Positions 49,862 to 58,441 of a DNA stretch of 64,000 nucleotides are shown piece by piece. The stretch covers positions 186,001 to 250,000 of the forward strand of contig NZ_JALGQH010000005.1 of assembly GCF_022810305.1 (NCBI RefSeq), given 5' to 3'. Source of the stretch: Rhodococcus sp. ARC_M6 (GTDB lineage: Bacteria; Actinomycetota; Actinomycetes; Mycobacteriales; Mycobacteriaceae). The first letter of the stretch is position 1. Each line of letters begins with the position of its first letter. A program made the translations under genes and the position numbers. Below the pieces are notes generated by a model that had not been told where the DNA came from, did not search any database, and was given only the letters and a program-made list of their open reading frames with translations.

Positions 49862-51363
49862 TCCTTCCCGATCCGTCCGCCCTCGCCGAGCGCGCACAAT
49901 CAGCGCTCTCCCGATGCGGAGCCGACTGGCCGACCGGCAATCTCAGCGCGCGCACTCCCGTGACGGGAACCGAACTTCGTACCGTCGCCCAGCAATCCGT
50001 CAGTGACGTCGACGACGCGGTTTCTGCTGCGCATCAGGCATTTCTGGCCTGGCGCACGGTTCCGGCCCCGACTCGGGGGGCGGTGGTACGGCAACTCGGC
50101 CAACTCTTGAGTGAACACAAGGCCGACCTTGCCGAGATCGTCACACTCGAGGCCGGCAAGGTCACGTCGGAAGCGCTCGGCGAAGTGCAGGAAATGATCG
50201 ATATCTGCGAATTCGCCGTTGGTCTTTCGCGCCAACTGTACGGACGGACAATGCCTTCGGAGCGGCCTGGCCACCGACTGATGGAGACCTGGCACCCCCT
50301 TGGCGTTGTCGGTGTCATCTCCGCCTTCAACTTCCCGGTGGCGGTGTGGTCCTGGAACACGGCTATCGCTCTGGTGTGCGGCGACGCGATTGTCTGGAAG
50401 CCTTCCGAAACCACACCGCTCACGGCGCTGGCATGCCACGCTCTCTTACGACGTGCCCTTGCAGAATGCGGTGCTCCGGCAGAGATCCACCAACTGGTCA
50501 TCGGCGGACGAGAGATCGGCCAACGCCTGGTTGACAACGTGCAGGTCGCTCTCGTGAGCGCCACCGGCTCAGTCCGGATGGGACGCGAGGTCGCGCCGCG
50601 GATTGCGGCGAGGTTCGGGCGCAGTCTACTCGAACTGGGCGGAAACAACGGGGCGATCGTCACCCCGTCGGCGGATCTCGACCTCGCTGTCCGCGGGATC
50701 GTTTTCTCAGCCGCCGGAACTGCGGGCCAACGGTGTACGTCGTTGCGCCGGTTGATCGTTCACGAGTCGATAGCGGACGGTCTGATCGATCGAATTTCTG
50801 CTGCCTACGCGCAACTGCGGGTGGGCAGCCCGTTCGACGATGGCGTCCTGGTCGGCCCGCTGATCAACGAGGCTGCTTTCGACTCCATGGACAAGGCTCT
50901 GAAGTCGGTGCGCGCCGAAGGTGGAACGGTCGTGTGTGGCGGTGAGCGCGTCGGAGATACGGGTTACTACGTGACTCCTGCGCTGGTGCGAATGCCGGCA
51001 CAGAGCGCGGTGGTTCGAGCCGAGACCTTCGCCCCGATCCTGTACGTACTGACCTATCGCGAATTCGACGACGCCATCAGACTCCACAACGAAGTACCAC
51101 AAGGACTTTCATCATCGATCTTTACGCTTGATCAGCGTGAAGCCGAACGGTTTCTGGCGGTCGACGGTTCCGATTGCGGAATCGCCAACGTCAACATCGG
51201 GACTTCGGGAGCCGAAATCGGCGGTGCCTTCGGCGGTGAGAAAGAAACCGGCGGTGGGCGTGAGTCCGGATCCGATTCATGGAAGGCTTACATGCGCCGC
51301 GCCACCAATACCGTCAACTACTCGAATCAGCTACCACTGGCTCAGGGAGTCGAGTTCGGATAA
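49858..51363 (+). CDS. pcd: L-2-aminoadipate 6-semialdehyde dehydrogenase (Pcd/AmaB type)
   Basis: Oxidises 2-aminoadipate 6-semialdehyde, the LAT product, to 2-aminoadipate with NAD+. The 501-residue aldehyde dehydrogenase has VVGVISAFNFPVAVWSWNTA, the catalytic Glu in LLELGGNNGAI, the catalytic Cys in AGTAGQRCTSLRR (about residue 288) and EIGGAFGGEKETGGGRESGSD, which marks the ALDH7/antiquitin-like branch. It is the homologue of Rv3293. GTG overlaps the hglS stop and has a good ribosome binding site. Confidence 0.94.
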   Translation: MILPDPSALAERAQSALSRCGADWPTGNLSARTPVTGTELRTVAQQSVSDVDDAVSAAHQAFLAWRTVPAPTRGAVVRQLGQLLSEHKADLAEIVTLEAGKVTSEALGEVQEMIDICEFAVGLSRQLYGRTMPSERPGHRLMETWHPLGVVGVISAFNFPVAVWSWNTAIALVCGDAIVWKPSETTPLTALACHALLRRALAECGAPAEIHQLVIGGREIGQRLVDNVQVALVSATGSVRMGREVAPRIAARFGRSLLELGGNNGAIVTPSADLDLAVRGIVFSAAGTAGQRCTSLRRLIVHESIADGLIDRISAAYAQLRVGSPFDDGVLVGPLINEAAFDSMDKALKSVRAEGGTVVCGGERVGDTGYYVTPALVRMPAQSAVVRAETFAPILYVLTYREFDDAIRLHNEVPQGLSSSIFTLDQREAERFLAVDGSDCGIANVNIGTSGAEIGGAFGGEKETGGGRESGSDSWKAYMRRATNTVNYSNQLPLAQGVEFG

Positions 51364-51414
51364 CTCGCCAGGTTCGTGATCGTGAGTTCGCCAGCGCCGT
51401 TCCGATCGACCGCC

Positions 51415-51420
51415 TACGCT
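51415..51420 (+). promoter_or_regulatory. -10 box TACGCT, leaderless start of the acyl-CoA dehydrogenase-like gene
   Basis: TACGCT ends 7 bases before the GTG at 51428. Confidence 0.45.
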
Positions 51421-51427
51421 TTTCACC

Positions 51428-52432
51428 GTGACCATGTGGCCCGAACTTGCGCGCGAGATCGCCGATAGCGTCCTATTCCCCGTTGCCGACAGCGTTGACG
51501 CGGACGGTGAAATCCCGAGTAGCCATTTCGACGCCCTGGCAGCGGAGGGTTTTTACGGACTCGCAGCCCTCGGTGCCGACGGTCCGTCCGCTGCAGAGTT
51601 GGTGGAGGTCGTCGAAACACTGTGCGGTGGTTGCCTCGCTACGGCATTCACGTGGATGCAGCATCATGGCGTCGTGGGGGCGTTGGCCTCGACGTCCAAC
51701 GATGCACTGCGCAAGCAGTACTGGGACTCACTCATCACCGGATCCCTCCAGGGTGGAGTTGCTTACGCCGGCGCGATTCCCAACCCGCCGCTCCTCTGGG
51801 CTCGTCGCGTCGACAACGGATACGTCCTCGACGGCACGGCGCCCTTCGTGACCGGCTGGGGAATCGTCGACATCCTGCTTGTATCGGCCAGAGACGAGTT
51901 CGACAATTCCATAGTCCACGCGGTCGTCCCGGCGACCCTCGCACCGGGCCTTACGGTCGAGGTGCTTCCACTGATCGCTGCCCGCGGAAGCAACACCGCG
52001 CGTATAGTTTTCGACGGTTTCGAGATTCCGGACACCGACATCGCGGCGGTAGTCGACGATGAACAGTTCCAGAGCACGCAGTTGACCGGTCTGTGGTTCA
52101 ACGGAGCCATGGCGATGGGGGTTGCCCGTCGCGCGATCACCGAACTCCACGACCTCGGCGTCGATGTCGACACTTTCACCGAGCAGGCTGCCGCCACCCG
52201 CCGCCACCTCGATCTGGCGCTGGCGGACCGCGCCGACATGTCTGCTGCCCGCGCCGCCGCGTCGGAACTCGCAGTTCGCGTGGCGGCCGCCCTGGTCACC
52301 GCCACCGGCAGCCGGTCCCTGGTGGGTAGCAACACGGCCGAACGGTTGATGCGTGAAGCGACATTTACGCTGGTGGCCGCAACCCGCCCCACGATCAAGA
52401 CATCTCTGGTCGAGCGTCTTGTCGGTGGGTAG
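51428..52432 (+). CDS. acyl-CoA dehydrogenase family protein (short)
   Basis: A 334-residue acyl-CoA dehydrogenase-like flavoprotein, about 40-50 residues short of typical members. The N-terminal helical domain (with FYGLAALGADGPSAAELVEVVE), the central beta domain (VAYAGAIPNPPLLWARRVDNGYVLDGTAPFVTGWG, quoted only by position 112-146) and the C-terminal helices are all recognisable, but I could not place the catalytic Glu. Substrate unknown. It follows the lysine genes but has its own probable leaderless promoter. GTG 51428 chosen; ATG 51434 is possible. Confidence 0.8.
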   Translation: MTMWPELAREIADSVLFPVADSVDADGEIPSSHFDALAAEGFYGLAALGADGPSAAELVEVVETLCGGCLATAFTWMQHHGVVGALASTSNDALRKQYWDSLITGSLQGGVAYAGAIPNPPLLWARRVDNGYVLDGTAPFVTGWGIVDILLVSARDEFDNSIVHAVVPATLAPGLTVEVLPLIAARGSNTARIVFDGFEIPDTDIAAVVDDEQFQSTQLTGLWFNGAMAMGVARRAITELHDLGVDVDTFTEQAAATRRHLDLALADRADMSAARAAASELAVRVAAALVTATGSRSLVGSNTAERLMREATFTLVAATRPTIKTSLVERLVGG

Positions 52433-55400
52433 GTGCACTATGGACAGGTGACTGAAGTCCTCGAAAGGTTCTCGCCCGCGACACGAGAATGGTTCGACGG
52501 TGCCTTCACCGCCCCCACCGACGCGCAACTGGGCGCCTGGGAATCCATTGCCAGTGGCGCGCACACACTTGTTGTCGCCCCCACCGGTTCCGGCAAGACA
52601 CTGTCCGCATTTCTGTGGGCACTCGATCAGCTGGCCGGTCACGACGGCAGTGACCGCACCACCAAAGTCCTCTACATTTCGCCGCTCAAGGCCCTCGGTG
52701 TCGACGTCGAACGTAACCTCCGGGCTCCGTTGGTCGGCATCACTCAAACAGCCAAACGGCTCGGTCTCACGCCGCCGGAAATCACTGTCGGTGTTCGCTC
52801 GGGCGATACTTCTCCCGCTGATCGACGCTCACTGATCAAGCGGCCACCGGACATCCTGATCACGACCCCGGAATCCCTGTTCCTGATGTTGACGTCGGCT
52901 GCGCGAGAAACCTTGGTCGGCGTCGACACCGTCATCGTCGACGAGGTCCATGCCGTCGCCGGTACCAAACGCGGTTCACACCTCGCTCTCTCCCTCGAAC
53001 GCCTCGACGCCCTACTCGAGCGGCCGGCGCAGCGAATCGGCTTGTCCGCCACCGTGCGTCCCCACGAGGAAGTCGGACGGTTCCTCTCCGGCTCCGCCCC
53101 CATCCGCATCGTGGCGCCTCCGGCCGCCAAGACTTTTGATCTCACGGTCCGAGTACCCGTCGAGGATATGACCGAACTGGGTATCGCCGCTCCGTCCGAC
53201 GGTTCCGAATCCCCCACTCCCCAAGCAGGTTCCATCTGGCCGCATGTCGAGGAGCAGATCGTCGACCTCGTGCTGGAGCACCGTTCGTGCATCGTGTTCG
53301 CCAATTCACGAAGGCTCGCCGAGCGGTTGACGGCGCGTCTCAACGAGATTCATGCCGAACGCACCGGCGTATCCGTCGACAAGATGCCGCGTCCACCATC
53401 ACAGATCGGCACTCCTACCGAGGTTAACTTCGGCGCCGAGCCGTTGCTTGCTCGTGCCCATCACGGTTCCGTCAGCAAAGATCAGCGCGCCCTCATCGAA
53501 GACGACCTCAAGTCCGGCCGATTGCGCTGCGTCGTCGCGACCAGCAGCCTCGAACTCGGAATCGACATGGGTGCTGTTGATCTCGTCATTCAAGTGGAAG
53601 CTCCGCCGTCGGTTGCCAGCGGACTGCAACGCGTCGGTCGCGCCGGTCACCAGGTCGGCGAGATCTCACGCGGCGTGGTGTTCCCGAAACATCGCACCGA
53701 TCTCATCCACTGCGCCGTCACCGTCGAGCGCATGGTCGAAGGCAAGATCGAAGCCCTTGCGGTCCCGGCCAATCCGCTCGACATACTCGCCCAGCAGACA
53801 GTTGCCGCGACGGCGCTCGAACCCATCGACGTCGACGACTGGTTCGACATGGTCCGCCGAAGCGGTTCGTTTGCAACACTTCCCCGCTCCGCCTACGAGT
53901 CAACGCTCGATCTGCTGGCCGGCCGCTATCCGTCGGACGAGTTCGCCGAACTACGCCCACGCCTGGTCTGGGATCGCGAAGCCAACACCCTCACGGGGCG
54001 GCCCGGCGCCCAGCGTCTAGCCGTCACCTCGGGCGGCGCCATCCCCGACCGCGGTCTCTTCACCGTCTACATGTTGGGAGGCAGAGACTCTGGGCATTCC
54101 GCAGGCTCCACGCCGTCCTCCCGTGTCGGCGAACTCGACGAAGAAATGGTCTACGAATCCCGCGTCGGAGACGTCTTCGCGTTGGGCGCTACCAGTTGGC
54201 GGATCGAAGAAATCACCTTCGATCGTGTCCTCGTCAGTCCCGCCTACGGCATGCCGGGACGTCTCCCGTTCTGGCACGGTGACGGTTTGGGGCGCCCGGC
54301 AGAACTCGGCCAGGCCTTGGGACAGTTCATCCGCGAAACCGCACTGGGCAACGAGGCCGATGTCCTCGAACGCTGCCGCGTCGGCGGTCTGGACCACAAC
54401 GCCACCACCAACCTGATCCAACTGGTCAACGAACAGAAAAACGCGACCGGCCAGGTGCCGTCGGATCGCACCCTGGTGGTCGAGCGGTTCCGCGACGAAC
54501 TCGGCGACTGGCGCCTGGTTCTCCACTCTCCCTACGGCCAACGGGTCCACGCCCCTTGGGCACTGGCTATCGGTGCGAGGTTGCAGGAGCGGTACGGCGT
54601 CGACTCCAGTCCCACGGCGTCCGACGACGGCATCATCATCCGACTACCTGATACCGAGAACGAACCTCCCGGCGCAGAACTGTTTGCATTCGATGTCGAC
54701 GACATCGAGGATCTGGTGACGCAGGAAGTAGGCGGCTCCGCACTTTTTGCCTCCAGATTTCGTGAATGTGCCGCTCGCGCACTACTTCTCCCCCGCCGAA
54801 ATCCCGGTAAACGCGCACCCCTGTGGCAGCAGCGCCAACGCAGCGCACAACTCCTCGACGTGGCCCGCAAATTCCCCACGTTCCCGATCCTGCTCGAGAC
54901 GGTGCGTGAATGCCTCCAGGACGTGTACGACCTTCCGGCCCTCAAAGAACTCTTCGGCAAGATCGCGAAGCGGCAGATCCGGATCGTCGACGTCGAGACG
55001 GCGTCACCGTCACCTTTCGCCAGCGCATTGTTGTTCAACTACGTCGGCGCGTTCATGTACGAGGGCGACAGCCCCCTCGCCGAAAGGCGTGCTGCCGCAC
55101 TTTCTCTCGACTCGACCTTGCTGGCCGAACTCCTCGGCCGCGTCGAACTCCGTGAACTACTCGACGGCGCCGTCATCGAGGTGGCCGAACGTGAGCTCCA
55201 AAGGCTCGTTCCGGAGCGGCAGGCAAAAGATCTCGAAGGAGTTGCCGATCTCCTGCGGATGCTCGGTCCACTGACCACCGAAGAAGTTGCTGCCCGCAGC
55301 CTCGAAGATCCCGTAGCCTGGCTCGAGAAGTTGGTCGCAGACAAACGCGCCCTTCAGGTTTCATTTTCCGGGCAGCATTGGTGGACTGCGATCGAGGATG

Positions 55401-56998
55401 CCGCTCGCCTGCGCGACGGACTCGGCGTGCCACTTCCCATCGGAGTACCCGCCGCGTTCATCGAACCTGCAGATCAACCGCTCGAAGACCTCCTGAGCCG
55501 ATATGCCCGCACCCACGGTCCTTTCACACTCGCCGACGCGTCCGCAAGATTCGGCGTCGGCGTGTCCGTGGCACGCGATGTCCTCGGGCGATTGGCCCTG
55601 GAGAAGCGAGTGTTGGAAGGCGAGTTCCGACCTGGCTCCGTCGGCAGCGAATGGTGTGACGCCGAAGTTCTGCGGCGGTTGCGTCGTCGCTCCCTCGCAG
55701 CCGCCCGCCAAGAGGTCGAGCCGGTCAGTACCGCAACGTTGGGCCGCTTCCTGCCCAGCTGGCAGCATGTCGGTGGAACCCTCCGCGGCATCGACGGCGT
55801 CGCAACCGTGATCGATCAGCTTGCCGGCGTTCCCATTCCGGCGTCGGCACTCGAATCCTTGATCTTGCCCAGCCGTATCACCGACTACTCGCCGGCCATG
55901 CTCGACGAACTGACTTCGACGGGCGAGGTGTTGTGGTCAGGGTCGGGAGCCATCTCGAGCAAGGACGGATGGATAGTTCTGCACCCGGCGGATCTTGCTC
56001 CCGTCACCCTCAATCCGCCGGCTGATACCGATGTCTCGGACTTGCAGCAACAGGTCCTCGACCTCCTCGCCGGCGGTGGCGCGTACTTCTTCCGACATAT
56101 TGCCGACGCCCTCGAAGCGACCGACGACGGCGCCCTCACCACGGCACTCTGGGAGTTGGTGTGGCTCGGACACATCGGCAACGACACGGTCGCCCCGCTC
56201 CGCGCATTGCTGTCCGACACCACCCGAACCACCACCAGCCACCGGATCCCCCGACGCGTTCCCCGCGCTCGCCCGTATCGCGGAATGATGCGTCCTGCCG
56301 TGCCCGCTCGTACCGGACCCGCCATCGCTGCGGGGCGCTGGTTCGTGTTGCCACCCGCAGAACCCGACCCCACCGTCCGCGCCCACGCCACTGCAGATCT
56401 CCTTCTCGAACGCTACGGCGTGGTGACTCGCGGCAGCGTGGTCAGCGAGAACGTCCCCGGGGGGTTCGCGCTGATCTACAAGGTGCTCAGCACTTTCGAG
56501 GACAACGGCCGAGCCCGACGCGGATATTTTGTCGACACTTTGGGCGGGGCCCAGTTCTCGACGCCCGCCGTCGTTGATCGGTTGCGGACGTTCGGAGATT
56601 CCATCGAAGGGCGCCACACTTCCTCTGCGACGGTCACTCTCGCTGCCTGCGATCCCGCCAACCCGTACGGCGCAGCACTGCCCTGGCCTGGGTCCAACGG
56701 TGAAGAATCACCGGGTCACCGGCCAGGCCGCAAAGCCGGCGCTCTGGTCGTGCTCGTAGAAGGCGAATTGACGCTCTTTATCGAGCGCGGTGGCCGAACC
56801 ATCCTTACCTTCACCGATGACAGCGGCGTACTCCGCACGGCAGCAACATCTCTGGCACAGATGGTCAAACATCGTGCGGTCGAGAAACTGGTGGTCGAAA
56901 AGGTAGACGGAGCAACGATTCACGGCAACGATTTTGCGCCGATTCTGGTGGAAGCGGGTTTTGCCGCAACGCCTCGCGGATACCGGCTGAGGTCTTGA
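52433..56998 (+). CDS. lhr: ATP-dependent DNA helicase Lhr, long form
   Basis: A 1521-residue superfamily 2 helicase that tracks 3'-5' along the loading strand and acts in DNA repair in mycobacteria. The Lhr core (about 1-860) has Walker A APTGSGKT (about 49-56), VDEVHAV (motif II), LSATVRP (motif III), SSLELGIDMGAVD and QRVGRAGHQ (motif VI), then a winged helix and beta-barrel. The long C-terminal domain (about 870-1521) holds tandem winged-helix units as in M. smegmatis Lhr. GTG 52433 starts right after the previous stop; GTG 52448 is an alternative. Followed by nei. Confidence 0.93.
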   Translation: MHYGQVTEVLERFSPATREWFDGAFTAPTDAQLGAWESIASGAHTLVVAPTGSGKTLSAFLWALDQLAGHDGSDRTTKVLYISPLKALGVDVERNLRAPLVGITQTAKRLGLTPPEITVGVRSGDTSPADRRSLIKRPPDILITTPESLFLMLTSAARETLVGVDTVIVDEVHAVAGTKRGSHLALSLERLDALLERPAQRIGLSATVRPHEEVGRFLSGSAPIRIVAPPAAKTFDLTVRVPVEDMTELGIAAPSDGSESPTPQAGSIWPHVEEQIVDLVLEHRSCIVFANSRRLAERLTARLNEIHAERTGVSVDKMPRPPSQIGTPTEVNFGAEPLLARAHHGSVSKDQRALIEDDLKSGRLRCVVATSSLELGIDMGAVDLVIQVEAPPSVASGLQRVGRAGHQVGEISRGVVFPKHRTDLIHCAVTVERMVEGKIEALAVPANPLDILAQQTVAATALEPIDVDDWFDMVRRSGSFATLPRSAYESTLDLLAGRYPSDEFAELRPRLVWDREANTLTGRPGAQRLAVTSGGAIPDRGLFTVYMLGGRDSGHSAGSTPSSRVGELDEEMVYESRVGDVFALGATSWRIEEITFDRVLVSPAYGMPGRLPFWHGDGLGRPAELGQALGQFIRETALGNEADVLERCRVGGLDHNATTNLIQLVNEQKNATGQVPSDRTLVVERFRDELGDWRLVLHSPYGQRVHAPWALAIGARLQERYGVDSSPTASDDGIIIRLPDTENEPPGAELFAFDVDDIEDLVTQEVGGSALFASRFRECAARALLLPRRNPGKRAPLWQQRQRSAQLLDVARKFPTFPILLETVRECLQDVYDLPALKELFGKIAKRQIRIVDVETASPSPFASALLFNYVGAFMYEGDSPLAERRAAALSLDSTLLAELLGRVELRELLDGAVIEVAERELQRLVPERQAKDLEGVADLLRMLGPLTTEEVAARSLEDPVAWLEKLVADKRALQVSFSGQHWWTAIEDAARLRDGLGVPLPIGVPAAFIEPADQPLEDLLSRYARTHGPFTLADASARFGVGVSVARDVLGRLALEKRVLEGEFRPGSVGSEWCDAEVLRRLRRRSLAAARQEVEPVSTATLGRFLPSWQHVGGTLRGIDGVATVIDQLAGVPIPASALESLILPSRITDYSPAMLDELTSTGEVLWSGSGAISSKDGWIVLHPADLAPVTLNPPADTDVSDLQQQVLDLLAGGGAYFFRHIADALEATDDGALTTALWELVWLGHIGNDTVAPLRALLSDTTRTTTSHRIPRRVPRARPYRGMMRPAVPARTGPAIAAGRWFVLPPAEPDPTVRAHATADLLLERYGVVTRGSVVSENVPGGFALIYKVLSTFEDNGRARRGYFVDTLGGAQFSTPAVVDRLRTFGDSIEGRHTSSATVTLAACDPANPYGAALPWPGSNGEESPGHRPGRKAGALVVLVEGELTLFIERGGRTILTFTDDSGVLRTAATSLAQMVKHRAVEKLVVEKVDGATIHGNDFAPILVEAGFAATPRGYRLRS

Positions 56999-57034
56999 AG
57001 ATGCTGGGGTCCTGAAGATGGTGAGATCCTGATG
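56993..57034 (+). repeat. 17-base imperfect tandem repeat between lhr and nei
   Basis: Three copies of a unit beginning TCYTGAAGATG (56993, 57010 and a truncated one at 57027) span the lhr stop, the spacer and the nei start codon. The period of 17 moves the unit through all frames; each copy carries TGA and a following ATG. Confidence 0.55.
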
Positions 57035-57832
57035 CCCGAAGGCGATACCGTCTGGCAGACGGCACAGGCACTGCGCGCGGCACTCGAAGGAAAGATCCTG
57101 ACAGCCTGCGACGTTCGAGTCCCTCGATACGCCACAGTCGACCTGACGGGCACACACGTCGACTCCGTCGTCAGCCGAGGCAAGCACCTGATGATTCGGG
57201 TCGACGACGCGTCCATCCACACACATCTCAAGATGGAAGGTGCGTGGCAGATCTACCGCCCCGGCGAGCGGTGGCGTCGCCCCGCACATCAAGCAAGGAT
57301 CATCCTTGCCACTGAAGATGCCGTCGCAGTGGGTTTTTCGCTTGGAATCACCGAGATTATCGACCGGAGCCAGGAAGATTCCGTGATCGGGCACCTCGGA
57401 CCGGATCTGCTGGGACCGAACTGGAACCCCACCCAGGCACGGGCCAATCTAGACGCCGTCGGCATACAACCGATCGGAACAGCACTACTCGATCAACGTG
57501 TCCTCGCCGGTCTCGGCAATATCTATCGGAACGAAATCTGTTTCCTCCGTGGACTTCATCCTCGGACACCGACGACGGATGTTCCGGACCTCGACGCTGT
57601 GGTCGATCTTTCGTTCCGCATCATCAATGCCAACAAGGACCGTCGAATTCGGGTTACCACGGGCGATACCCGCCGCGGACGAGAAACGTGGGTGTACGGC
57701 CGCGCCGGAAAACCCTGCCGGCGGTGCGGAACTCGCATCCTCGACGACCTACTCGGACCCGATCAACTCACCGAGCGACAGATCTTCTTCTGCCCGTCGT
57801 GCCAACCGACTACGCGTGATTGGCCCTCGTGA
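57032..57832 (+). CDS. nei: endonuclease VIII-type DNA glycosylase Nei2
   Basis: Removes oxidised pyrimidines and nicks the abasic site. The 266-residue Fpg/Nei protein starts PEGDTVWQTAQALR with the catalytic Pro2 and Glu3, has SRGKHLMIRVD with the conserved Lys, LLDQRVLAGLGNIYRNE in the helix-two-turn-helix, and a C-terminal zinc finger with Cys229, Cys232, Cys254 and Cys257. It is the homologue of Rv3297, next to lhr as in mycobacteria. Its end overlaps the convergent TetR gene by 23 bases. Confidence 0.94.
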   Translation: MPEGDTVWQTAQALRAALEGKILTACDVRVPRYATVDLTGTHVDSVVSRGKHLMIRVDDASIHTHLKMEGAWQIYRPGERWRRPAHQARIILATEDAVAVGFSLGITEIIDRSQEDSVIGHLGPDLLGPNWNPTQARANLDAVGIQPIGTALLDQRVLAGLGNIYRNEICFLRGLHPRTPTTDVPDLDAVVDLSFRIINANKDRRIRVTTGDTRRGRETWVYGRAGKPCRRCGTRILDDLLGPDQLTERQIFFCPSCQPTTRDWPS

Positions 57833-58379
57833 GCAAGCGGACGCAGTGCGCGACAAAGCGTTCGCGGTCGATGTCGATACTGCCGTCGAGGTAACCGATG
57901 AACAGTGTGAACAGCGCACCCACCAATCCGACGGCAACCAGTTGCTTGTCCACCGGATCACTGATTTCGGAAAGTTGGGCGTACACCAGATCCACGAAGG
58001 CCGGCATCGACTGGATTCCGCGTCCATTGAGAACCGGCTCGGAAAGCGGTGCGATCAACAGCACTCGGCCCATCGCCGGATCGTCGACCATCAACTTCAC
58101 AAACGCGTCCACCGCCGCCGTTGCCACTGCTTCGGTACCGGACTCTGTGGCCACGGCTGTCGCCAGCGCCGACTGCGCGCGCTCCGCGACAAAGGAGTGA
58201 ACCGACACAACATACTCATCCCGGTCGGTGAAACTCTCGTAGAAGTACCGCTCCGTGAGCCCGGCTGCTTTGCACACCGCTCGCACGTTGACGGCTGATC
58301 CGTCGACCGCTCCGAGAAGCGTCACGCCCACGTCGAACAGCGTTGCCTTTCGTATTGCACGCCGTTCTTCGATACCCAC
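57810..58379 (-). CDS. TetR family transcriptional regulator
   Basis: A 189-residue repressor-type regulator: an N-terminal helix-turn-helix (GIEERRAIRKATLFDVGVTLLGAVDGSAVNVRAVCKAAGLTERYFYESF, with the recognition helix LTERYFYESF at about 40-50) and a C-terminal ligand domain. GTG 58379 matches the usual TetR start; the long upstream frame is arginine-rich and overlaps the neighbour. It diverges from an MpaB-type oxygenase gene with 50 bases between, filled by an extended dyad that covers the oxygenase promoter, so it most likely represses that gene. Confidence 0.88.
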   Translation of the reverse strand: MGIEERRAIRKATLFDVGVTLLGAVDGSAVNVRAVCKAAGLTERYFYESFTDRDEYVVSVHSFVAERAQSALATAVATESGTEAVATAAVDAFVKLMVDDPAMGRVLLIAPLSEPVLNGRGIQSMPAFVDLVYAQLSEISDPVDKQLVAVGLVGALFTLFIGYLDGSIDIDRERFVAHCVRLLTRANHA

Positions 58380-58394
58380 GCTTGCCCCGATTCC

Positions 58395-58423
58395 TTGACT
58401 ACTGGTGTTGCTGATCCTAATCT
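58395..58423 (+). promoter_or_regulatory. promoter of the MpaB-type oxygenase gene (TTGACT-17-TAATCT)
   Basis: A near-consensus primary-sigma promoter: TTGACT at 58395-58400, a 17-base spacer and TAATCT at 58418-58423, only 6 bases before the ATG at 58430, so the mRNA should be leaderless. This is the clearest promoter in the window. Confidence 0.75.
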
Positions 58424-58441
58424 GACAACATGCGTAGTCAA
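58395..58441. promoter_or_regulatory. extended nested dyad over the oxygenase promoter, probable TetR operator
   Basis: Outer arms TTGACTAC (58395-58402) and GTAGTCAA (58434-58441) and inner arms TGTTG (58406-58410) and CAACA (58426-58430) are perfectly symmetric about one centre, with three-base spacers on each side. The dyad overlays the -35 box, the -10 box and the start codon of the oxygenase gene. Confidence 0.6.
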
